From Treponema sp. (lineage in GTDB: Bacteria; Spirochaetota; Spirochaetia; Treponematales; Breznakiellaceae): a DNA stretch of 8,619 nucleotides. The position numbers and the translations under genes were made by a program. Each line of letters starts with the position of its first letter. The first letter of the stretch is position 1. Positions 1 to 5,175 of the stretch are shown piece after piece. Location of the stretch: positions 1 through 8,619 of the forward strand of contig JAITNU010000037.1 in assembly GCA_031290325.1 (NCBI GenBank), given 5' to 3'. The notes beneath the pieces were generated by a model. It was not told where the DNA came from. It searched no databases and saw only the letters and a program-made list of their open reading frames with translations.

Positions 1-209
1 TTGCTAATCACGGCCCCTTCACCTGGGGAAAAGACCCTTTCGACGCGGTGCATAACGCGGTGGTGCTGGAAGAAGTGGCAAAGATGAGCCTCTATACTGG
101 GCTGCTGAACCCTGGTGCGCCGAGGATGCAGCAGATCCTCCTGGACAAGCATTTCTTACGGAAGCATGGCGCCCATGCCTATTATGGTCAAGCCGGTTCC
201 AAAGGATAA
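1..209 (+). CDS. araD: L-ribulose-5-phosphate 4-epimerase, C-terminal fragment
   Basis: The reading frame that starts at base 3 runs 68 codons to a TAA at 207-209; the 5' part lies outside the window. The translation begins ANHGPFTWGK, continues through DAVHNAVVLEEVAKMSLYTG and MQQILLDKHFLRKHGAHAYYGQ, and matches the C-terminal third of AraD (class II aldolase fold) almost throughout. In the E. coli enzyme the HGPF histidine (His171) is a zinc ligand and the second tyrosine of AYYGQ (Tyr229) is catalytic; both are present here. The family interconverts L-ribulose 5-phosphate and D-xylulose 5-phosphate in the cytoplasm, linking arabinose or ascorbate use to the pentose phosphate pathway. The protein carries five extra residues (AGSKG) after the usual YYGQ end. 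SgbE and UlaF paralogues share these motifs, so the pathway cannot be fixed from this fragment. I see no clear intrinsic terminator in the 52 bp after the stop. Confidence 0.93.
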   Translation, partial: ANHGPFTWGKDPFDAVHNAVVLEEVAKMSLYTGLLNPGAPRMQQILLDKHFLRKHGAHAYYGQAGSKG

Positions 210-236
210 TCGTTGCACTTGCTTGTTGAATCCGGC

Positions 237-249
237 CTGAAAAAATCAA
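237..249. repeat. 13-nt direct repeat, left copy
   Basis: CTGAAAAAATCAA here is identical to the sequence at 950-962, in the same orientation. The copies bracket the Uma2-family gene, one 12 bp beyond its stop and one 22 bp before its start. The sequence is A-rich, so chance identity is possible; a target-site duplication or recombination footprint is the other reading. Confidence 0.5.
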
Positions 250-261
250 ATAGTAGGAACG

Positions 262-927
262 TCACGGTTGTAAGTGCGGCTTTTGAAACACTTTATCAAA
301 ATCAATAACGCAGCCAGGAATCGTAGTTACCGGAATAGTTCCTTTGGCATCATGAACAGATTCATGATACACCGGCAGAACCTCTTTGGTATCCAAAACG
401 AATTGGCAAAGTACCGGCTTATCAGAAAGTATATCGATGATCCAGTATTCAGGGACCTGGGCTTTAAGGTACAGCTCCCGTTTGGTAACTAAATCGTGTT
501 GCGTATTAGACGGAGACAGTATCTCGATAATGAAACCAGGTACACCATCTAAACGTTTATGCGGGTCTTGAATATATTGTTTAAGTATATCCTGATTACA
601 GATAACCATAACATCAGGACAAACATAATCATTTGGTTGATTCAGAAAAAGACGAATATCCAGTGCCTGAAAAGCCATGCAATTATATTGCACTAACTGA
701 TAATCAAGTTGGGCATGAAGACGTCCAAATACGCTTTGATGAAACGGACTTGGGGAGGGCATGATATAAAAACGCTTATCCACAACCTCATACCGCAGGC
801 CGGGAACTGCGTCTAAAAGGGATTTTATACGGTTGAATGAAGCGTTGTTCAGATATTCAGCAAAGGCTTCTAAGATAAGCGTTTGATTGAAACTGTTATT
901 CTGTATCAGTGTCGATAATTCTCCCAT
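262..927 (-). CDS. Uma2-family (DUF820) PD-(D/E)XK nuclease-fold protein
   Basis: This 221-residue protein has the Uma2/DUF820 pattern: a YEVVDKRFYIMPSPSPFHQ stretch near 46-64, PDVMV with Asp105, FIIEILSPSN with Glu135, Lys149 followed by LYLKAQVPEYWIID at 152-165. Asp105, Glu135 and Lys149 are in the right order for a PD-(D/E)XK active site, so the nuclease core looks intact. The family is common in cyanobacteria and other bacteria, often in many copies per genome, and its role is not settled; nuclease activity here is inferred from fold only. Residues 1-35 precede the conserved domain and may be a lineage-specific extension. The ATG at 927 has no Shine-Dalgarno. A promoter-like TTGATT-N17-TATATT would start transcription at the ATG itself, which supports this start but suggests a leaderless mRNA. 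The gene is convergent with araD and is not in an operon here. Confidence 0.85.
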   Translation of the reverse strand: MGELSTLIQNNSFNQTLILEAFAEYLNNASFNRIKSLLDAVPGLRYEVVDKRFYIMPSPSPFHQSVFGRLHAQLDYQLVQYNCMAFQALDIRLFLNQPNDYVCPDVMVICNQDILKQYIQDPHKRLDGVPGFIIEILSPSNTQHDLVTKRELYLKAQVPEYWIIDILSDKPVLCQFVLDTKEVLPVYHESVHDAKGTIPVTTIPGCVIDFDKVFQKPHLQP

Positions 928-933
928 AACATA

Positions 934-962
934 AATATATAGGATCTATCTGAAAAAATCAA
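934..962 (-). promoter_or_regulatory. predicted sigma70-like promoter of the Uma2-family gene
   Basis: On the minus strand TTGATT (962-957) is followed after 17 bp by TATATT (939-934). The predicted +1 is base 927, the first base of the start codon. The -35 element lies within the right copy of the 13-nt repeat. The AT-rich context gives several alternative -10 registers, so the exact start is uncertain. Confidence 0.4.
950..962. repeat. 13-nt direct repeat, right copy
   Basis: CTGAAAAAATCAA, identical to 237-249. It also supplies the predicted -35 element of the Uma2-family gene on the opposite strand. Confidence 0.5.
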
Positions 963-1300
963 TGGGGTTTCATCTTTGAATCAAACCTTGTATAAAACAG
1001 GGAACGCCTTTTCAGCAATCGGTTTGGGCGCTGCTCCTCAAAATCCCCATCCACCTATGGTGCCCAGTTGACCGGTGTCCCCACGGGCAGTAGGTCGAAA
1101 CCCCATCTCCCACATCGGCGCCGACGGCAGCCCGGCTGGAGGCATAGACCGAGTTGTTTGATGTCGGGGATGGCTGCATGAGTCTTGGTGTAGTACGCGC
1201 CATTGCATTGAGCACAACTGCTTGTTTGTGCCTCTCGATTATCTGCCTCCGGCTGGGAAAAAGGGGTTAGAAACAACATCACAAACTTAAGAAGGACTGT
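963..1300. other. intergenic stretch without a convincing gene
   Basis: I recognise nothing here. The part from about 1012 to 1260 is visibly richer in G and C than the flanks. It contains open minus-strand frames of 89 codons (1324-1055) and 67 codons (1215-1012). Both need a GTG start, neither has a Shine-Dalgarno, and neither resembles a family I know. The 89-codon frame reads CAQC and later CLQPGC, which could suggest a decayed metal-binding protein, but its first ~12 residues come from the repeat patch at 1301-1335. The block may be a remnant of a mobile or decayed gene. Confidence 0.4.
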
Positions 1301-1338
1301 CCGCAGATTAACGCGGATTTTCACAGATACGGAGATTT
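1301..1338. repeat. imperfect ~10-nt tandem repeat patch (CGCAGATT-type)
   Basis: Successive units are CGCAGATTAA, CGCGGATTTT, CACAGATA and CGGAGATTTT, giving a period of about 8-10 nt around the core C-G-C-(A/G)-G-A-T. Similar 'CGCAGATTAACGCAGATT' strings occur between genes in many unrelated bacteria as far as I recall; that link is from memory and was not searched. Confidence 0.55.
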
Positions 1339-1357
1339 TTATGAGGAAAACTCGCTT

Positions 1358-1377
1358 GGAGAAAACTGTTCTTCTCC
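1358..1377. repeat. small inverted repeat between the two tandem patches
   Basis: GGAGAA (1358-1363) and TTCTCC (1372-1377) can form a 6-bp stem with an 8-nt loop. It lies between the two tandem-repeat patches, as if the whole 1301-1415 segment were one structured element. No T-run follows, so it is not a terminator. Confidence 0.35.
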
Positions 1378-1403
1378 TCTGTGTCCTCCGTGATCTCCGT
1401 GGT
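1377..1403. repeat. three 9-nt tandem units (CTCCGTGxx)
   Basis: The units are CTCTGTGTC, CTCCGTGAT and CTCCGTGGT, exactly 9 nt each. Strings of this kind ('CTCTGTGTCCTCTGTGG') are recurrent intergenic sequence in many bacterial genomes, and their translations often appear as spurious protein ends; this is recalled, not searched. A CTCCG (1395-1399) to CGGAG (1411-1415) stem follows, then TTTT, but it is only 5 bp. Confidence 0.6.
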
Positions 1404-1415
1404 TAAATTCCGGAG

Positions 1416-1554
1416 TTTTCTTATAAAAAATCCGCTCTCTTTCCCATAAGGAAAAACAAAGGGGCTTCTTTATTAAGAAAATCATAAAGTTTCGTGTTTT
1501 CCGCGTATGAAAAGGAGTGGCATCTCAAATTTCCTCCAAAAAGGTCCAATACGC
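1416..1554. other. AT-rich spacer with no recognised gene
   Basis: This low-GC sequence lies between the repeat patches and the tRNA promoter. The only structure I see is a weak 6-bp inverted repeat, CTTTAT (1468-1473) with ATAAAG (1484-1489). No reading frame here looks real. Confidence 0.5.
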
Positions 1555-1583
1555 TTGACATTGTTCCTTCATTATAGTATATT
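1555..1583 (+). promoter_or_regulatory. predicted sigma70-like promoter of the tRNA gene
   Basis: A perfect TTGACA (1555-1560), a 17-bp spacer and TATATT (1578-1583) make the best promoter match in the window. Predicted +1 is about base 1590, which gives a 5' leader of about 32 nt before the mature tRNA. That leader contains the 5' arm of the inverted repeat that encloses the tRNA. Confidence 0.75.
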
Positions 1584-1611
1584 TTTTTTAACCATTAATA
1601 AGCAGGTATAG

Positions 1612-1704
1612 ATTCCTTAGCCGGGCAATAGCGCAGTTGGTTAGCGTACAAGTCTGGGGGACTTGGGGTCCCCGGTTCAAATCCGGGTTGCCCGACTAAG
1701 GAAT
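1612..1704 (+). repeat. inverted repeat enclosing the tRNA gene
   Basis: ATTCCTTAG (1612-1620) and CTAAGGAAT (1696-1704) are perfect reverse complements placed just outside the tRNA. A G-T wobble (1611/1705) and an A-T pair (1610/1706) can extend the stem. In the precursor this stem stacks on the acceptor stem, separated only by a C(1621)-A(1695) mismatch, where A1695 is the discriminator base. The bases after the discriminator, where CCA must be added, are locked in this stem until processing. Confidence 0.8.
1622..1695 (+). tRNA. tRNA-Pro (anticodon GGG)
   Basis: A full cloverleaf can be drawn. Acceptor stem CGGGCAA (1622-1628) pairs with TTGCCCG (1688-1694); T8-A9 follow. The D stem is GCGC/GCGT with loop AGTTGGTTA. 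The anticodon stem is CAAGT/ACTTG with loop CTGGGGG, which places GGG at positions 34-36 and G at 37. The variable loop is 5 nt (GGGTC), and the T arm is CCCGG-TTCAAAT-CCGGG. A 5' terminal C with a discriminator A, and G37, are usual for bacterial tRNA-Pro. The 3' CCA is not encoded: CTA follows the discriminator, so nucleotidyltransferase must add the end. It reads CCC and CCU codons. Confidence 0.95.
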
Positions 1705-1741
1705 TTTCCCCTTGTATGATGCTGAATAATGCCCTCGGATG

Positions 1742-1750
1742 TGATATAAT
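1742..1750 (+). promoter_or_regulatory. predicted extended -10 promoter of the polysaccharide operon
   Basis: TGATATAAT is a perfect extended -10 (TGN-TATAAT). The hexamer 17 bp upstream (CTGAAT, 1722-1727) is a poor -35, as is common with extended -10 promoters. The predicted +1 is about 1757, only 7 nt before the ATG at 1764. Confidence 0.55.
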
Positions 1751-1763
1751 TAACTAATAGACT

Positions 1764-2777
1764 ATGAAAATTCTTGTTACCGGTATAGCCGGGTTTATCG
1801 GATTCCATCTTGCCCGCTGTCTTGCCGAACGGGGCGATGAGGTCATCGGCCTGGATAATCTTAATACTTACTATGATGTGGGGCTTAAACTGAGCAGGCT
1901 GGCGGAACTGGGGGTCCCCGAAGGCGGGTCTGAAAGGGTGGCTCTGTACCGTTCCACGCGCTATGATACCCTGAGGTTTGTCCTTATGAACCTTGAGGAT
2001 TCAGGGAAGATACAGGAACTCTTTGCCGCAGAACATTTTGAGGTGGTGGTAAACCTGGCAGCCCAGGCCGGGGTGCGCTATTCCCTCACCAATCCCGATG
2101 TTTACCTGTCCAGCAATATCCAGGGCTTTTTAAGTATCCTCGAAGGGGTACGAAAATACCCGGTGAAGCACCTGGTCTATGCCTCTTCCAGTTCCGTGTA
2201 TGGCCTTGACCGGGTGGTCCCCTTTTCGGAAACCAGCGCGGCGGATCAGCCGGCGAGTCTGTATGCGGTAACCAAGCGGGCCAATGAACTCATGGCCCAT
2301 AGTTATTCCCATTTGTACGGCATACCTGCCACGGGGTTGCGCTTTTTTACCGTCTATGGTCCCTGGGGCAGGCCGGATATGGCCCCTTTCCTGTTCACCA
2401 AGGCGATTCTGGAAGGCCGTCCTATTGATGTGTTCAATTATGGGGATATGAGCCGGGATTTTACCTATATTGACGATATCATTGACGGCATTATCCGGGT
2501 GCTTGAGCATATCCCCTCCTGGGGTAAGCCCTGCGCGGGGGTGTACAACATCGGGAACGGCGCTCCGGTGCGGCTCCTGGATTTTATCCAGGCCCTTGAA
2601 ACTGAGCTGGGCATGAGGGCGGAAAAAAACCTGCTCCCCATGCAGCCGGGGGATGTGATGGCTACCTGGGCTGATTGCACTGCCCTCAAGGATGCCACCG
2701 GCTATTGCCCGCAGACCGGTATTGCCCCAGGGGTCAAACAGTTTGTAACATGGTATCGGTCTTTTTATCGGATTTGA
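1764..2777 (+). CDS. NAD-dependent nucleotide-sugar epimerase, probable UDP-glucuronate 4-epimerase
   Basis: The 337-residue protein is an extended short-chain dehydrogenase. The N-terminal Rossmann motif is TGIAGFIG (Gly7, Gly10, Gly13) with Asp31 after the second strand. NLAAQAGVRYS is at 97-107, the serine cluster ASSSSVYG at 140-147, the catalytic pair Tyr167-x3-Lys171, and RFFTVYGPWGRPDMA at 193-207. Length and these motifs fit the UDP-glucuronate 4-epimerase branch (often annotated as capsule or LPS epimerases). UDP-glucose 4-epimerase or a dTDP-glucose dehydratase-like activity cannot be excluded. It would act in the cytoplasm. The next gene makes UDP-glucuronate, which supports UDP-galacturonate as product. 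The ATG is fixed by the Rossmann motif beginning at residue 2-3. No Shine-Dalgarno precedes it, and an extended -10 sits only 13 bp upstream. It is the first gene of a three-gene operon, with 20 bp to the next. Confidence 0.9.
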   Translation: MKILVTGIAGFIGFHLARCLAERGDEVIGLDNLNTYYDVGLKLSRLAELGVPEGGSERVALYRSTRYDTLRFVLMNLEDSGKIQELFAAEHFEVVVNLAAQAGVRYSLTNPDVYLSSNIQGFLSILEGVRKYPVKHLVYASSSSVYGLDRVVPFSETSAADQPASLYAVTKRANELMAHSYSHLYGIPATGLRFFTVYGPWGRPDMAPFLFTKAILEGRPIDVFNYGDMSRDFTYIDDIIDGIIRVLEHIPSWGKPCAGVYNIGNGAPVRLLDFIQALETELGMRAEKNLLPMQPGDVMATWADCTALKDATGYCPQTGIAPGVKQFVTWYRSFYRI

Positions 2778-2797
2778 GTTGAAAATATGAGGAAGAT

Positions 2798-4144
2798 ATG
2801 GCAACAATAGCGATTGCCGGAACCGGTTATGTTGGGCTGGTATCCGGCGCATGCCTGGCCGATTTTGGCAACAGGGTGGTTTGTGTTGATACGGATCTCA
2901 AGAAGATACAGCTGCTTGAGGCGGGGAAGGTGCCGATTTACGAGCCGGGACTTGATGCGGTCATAGCGCGTAATGTCGGCGCAGGGCGCCTCCGGTTTTC
3001 CCAGGACCTCGCGGAAGCGGTGCGCCGGTGCGAAGTGGTGTTCATTGCGGTGGGTACCCCGCCGGCAGAGGACGGGAGCGCGGATCTCAGCTTCGTGGAA
3101 ACCGTGGCCCGGGAAATCGGTGTTGCGATAAACGGTTATAAGGTTATTGTGGATAAAAGTACCGTGCCGGTGGGAACCGGTAAGAAGGTACGGACCTGGA
3201 TTGCTGAAACCCTGGCAGGACGGGCTGCGGCAGGGGATGCTGCGGCGGGACAGCTCTCCTTTGATGTGGTGTCAAACCCTGAATTTCTCAGGGAAGGGTC
3301 TGCGGTGCAGGACTTTATGCACCCTGACCGGGTGGTCATCGGCGCGGAAACCGGCGCAGCCCGGAACCTGATGAAGGATGTGTACCGCGCCTTGTATCTC
3401 AATGAAACCCCCTATATCGAAACGAACATTGAATCTGCGGAGATGATCAAATACGCCTCCAACGCTTTTTTAGCGGTAAAAATCACCTTTATCAATGAAA
3501 TTGCCAATCTCTGTGAAGCTATCGGCGCGAATATTCAGGATGTTGCCAAAGCCATGGGACGAGACGGACGGATTGGCGGGAAATTCCTCCACCCCGGACC
3601 GGGATACGGTGGAAGCTGCTTCCCCAAGGACACCCAGGCCCTTGCCCGGATCGGGCGGGACGCGGGAAGTCCCCTGGGGATCGTGGAAACGACCATCGCG
3701 GTAAATGAAGGGCAGAAGCAGCGGATGATCCATAAGATTGAACAGGGCATGGGCGGGACCCTCAAGGGGAAAATAATCGCGGTCCTGGGGCTGTCATTTA
3801 AACCCAACACCGATGATATGCGGGAAGCCCCATCCCTCATCATCATACAAGGGCTGGTATACAAAGGGGCGGTTATCCGCGCCTGTGATCCCGTTGCCCT
3901 CCCTGAAGCCCGCTGGCGGCTGGCGGGGCTCAGGGATTCCATCACCTTCTATGATGATGAATATGAAGCGATTCACCGCGCCGATGCCCTGGTGGTTATG
4001 ACCGAATGGAACCAGTACCGCAACCTTGACCTTGAACGGGTAAAGGGCTTACTAAACCGGCCCGTGTTTTTCGATCTGCGGAATGTGTATAAACGGAACA
4101 CCATGGAGCAAAAGGGCTTTGACTATTTTGCCGTAGGACAGTAA
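2798..4144 (+). CDS. ugd: UDP-glucose 6-dehydrogenase
   Basis: The 448-residue protein has the three-domain plan of the UDP-glucose/GDP-mannose dehydrogenase family. The N-terminal NAD site is AGTGYVG (Gly8, Gly10, Gly13) with Asp31. STVPVGT is at 121-127, NPEFLREGSA at 160-169 (Glu162), EMIKYASNAFLA at 215-226 (Lys218, Asn222), and the catalytic loop GPGYGGSCFPKD at 267-278 with Cys274 and Asp278. The C-terminal UDP-binding domain begins near 325 (GLSFKPNTDDMREAPS at 331-346). All expected catalytic residues are present. It oxidises UDP-glucose to UDP-glucuronate with two NAD+ in the cytoplasm. A GAGGA Shine-Dalgarno (2789-2793) supports this ATG. It follows the epimerase by 20 bp and precedes the chain-length regulator by 23 bp, so the three are very probably co-transcribed. 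Confidence 0.96.
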   Translation: MATIAIAGTGYVGLVSGACLADFGNRVVCVDTDLKKIQLLEAGKVPIYEPGLDAVIARNVGAGRLRFSQDLAEAVRRCEVVFIAVGTPPAEDGSADLSFVETVAREIGVAINGYKVIVDKSTVPVGTGKKVRTWIAETLAGRAAAGDAAAGQLSFDVVSNPEFLREGSAVQDFMHPDRVVIGAETGAARNLMKDVYRALYLNETPYIETNIESAEMIKYASNAFLAVKITFINEIANLCEAIGANIQDVAKAMGRDGRIGGKFLHPGPGYGGSCFPKDTQALARIGRDAGSPLGIVETTIAVNEGQKQRMIHKIEQGMGGTLKGKIIAVLGLSFKPNTDDMREAPSLIIIQGLVYKGAVIRACDPVALPEARWRLAGLRDSITFYDDEYEAIHRADALVVMTEWNQYRNLDLERVKGLLNRPVFFDLRNVYKRNTMEQKGFDYFAVGQ

Positions 4145-4167
4145 AGTGAGCATCATAAGGATTACCT

Positions 4168-5175
4168 ATGAACGAACATGAAAACGAAGATGATGAGATC
4201 AGTCTCATTGACCTGTTTGCAGTGCTCTGGCACCGGAGAGTGATGATCATCATTATTACCCTCTCTATGATGGTGGGGGTCATCATCTTTTCCATCCTTT
4301 CCCTCATATTGCCCTCTGACATATCACCCCTCCCCAATGTATATACACCCACGGCCCTGATGCTCATTAATAACGCATCCTCTTCTTCCGGGGCAATGGC
4401 GTCGATGATCGGTGCCAGTGGACTGGGCGGTCTGGCAGGGCTTGCCGGGGTGAGTACCGGGTCAACGTTCAGTGATCTTGCCATATATATGGTAGGGACG
4501 AATTCCTTTCTGGATGCGGTGGTTGATGCGTTTGATATGATCAACAGGTATGAAATAGAAGAATTTCCCCGGGCGAACAGCCGGAAAATGCTGAAGAAGC
4601 AGTTGAGCGCTGCCTATGATGAAAAAAGCGGGGTTTTCAACATCAGTTTTACTGATGTTGATTCGGTTTTTGGCCAAAGGGTCGTTAATTTCTGCGTCCA
4701 CTATTTAGGAAAGCGTTTTGATGAACTGGGGATCGATAAAAATAAACTGGAAGAAGAAAATCTGAAAAAGAACCGGGACAATACCCTGGAAGAAATACAA
4801 AAGCGTGAACAGGAAATCCAGGAACTGGAGTATTCCATACAAAGGTCCTATAATAGCATCCCAGCCATGTCGTTAAAATTAAGCCAGATTAATCTGCAAT
4901 TAGCCGCCCAACGGCAGGTGTATACCCAGCTTACGGTACAGTATGAAATGTTAAAAATAACCATGGCTAGTGAAAAACCGGTATTTCAAATTCTGGAGTT
5001 GGCAGAGGTTCCTGAACAAAAATCAGGTCCCAGCCGGGGCATGTTATGTATCATCGTTACCTTTGCCGCCGGTTTTTTCTCCGTTTTTCTCGCCTTTGTA
5101 TTGAACGCGATTGCCAATATCAGAAAAGACCCTGAAGCCATGGCTAAGTTACAAAAACCTAAAAAGCCGGTTTAA
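4168..5175 (+). CDS. Wzz-type polysaccharide chain-length regulator (polysaccharide co-polymerase)
   Basis: This is an inner-membrane protein of 335 residues with the Wzz architecture. An acidic N-terminus with ISLIDLFAVLWHRR is followed by a membrane helix at about 25-49. A long periplasmic part runs from about 50 to 290, and a second membrane helix lies at about 291-316, followed by a short basic tail. The periplasmic part opens with a Gly/Ala/Ser-rich stretch (residues 71-100) and has a charged coiled-coil region at about 190-265. A proline-containing segment (EVPEQKSGPSRG, 280-291) precedes helix two, as usual in the family. There is no tyrosine kinase domain and no YveK/Wzc-like tyrosine tail. 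It would set the length of a Wzy-dependent polymer made from the uronic acids of the two upstream genes. An AAGGA Shine-Dalgarno (4157-4161) with 6-nt spacing supports the start. Its 3' end overlaps the convergent helicase gene by 17 bp. Confidence 0.88.
   Translation: MNEHENEDDEISLIDLFAVLWHRRVMIIIITLSMMVGVIIFSILSLILPSDISPLPNVYTPTALMLINNASSSSGAMASMIGASGLGGLAGLAGVSTGSTFSDLAIYMVGTNSFLDAVVDAFDMINRYEIEEFPRANSRKMLKKQLSAAYDEKSGVFNISFTDVDSVFGQRVVNFCVHYLGKRFDELGIDKNKLEEENLKKNRDNTLEEIQKREQEIQELEYSIQRSYNSIPAMSLKLSQINLQLAAQRQVYTQLTVQYEMLKITMASEKPVFQILELAEVPEQKSGPSRGMLCIIVTFAAGFFSVFLAFVLNAIANIRKDPEAMAKLQKPKKPV

Noticed and set aside
19..249. Minus-strand open frame of 76 codons at the window start
   Set aside because: It is antisense to the clearly conserved AraD C-terminus.
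210..261. Intrinsic terminator between araD and the Uma2-family gene
   Set aside because: I looked for a stem with a T-run in either direction in these 52 bp and found none convincing.
1012..1215. Minus-strand open frame of 67 codons
   Set aside because: GTG start, no ribosome-binding site, low-quality composition, and it overlaps the other open frame on the same strand.
1055..1324. Minus-strand open frame of 89 codons with CxxC-like pairs
   Set aside because: It starts with GTG inside a tandem-repeat patch, has no Shine-Dalgarno and matches no family I recognise. Mentioned only as part of the unexplained block.
1573..1578. TATAGT as an alternative -10 for the tRNA gene
   Set aside because: It would leave only 12 bp to the perfect TTGACA; TATATT at 1578-1583 gives the ideal 17-bp spacing.
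1507..1610. Short plus-strand frame beginning ATGAAAAGG before the tRNA
   Set aside because: It has no ribosome-binding site or family resemblance, and runs through the tRNA promoter.
2130..2852. Minus-strand open frame of 240 codons
   Set aside because: It lies opposite the epimerase gene, whose motifs are unmistakable, and is an antisense shadow of it.
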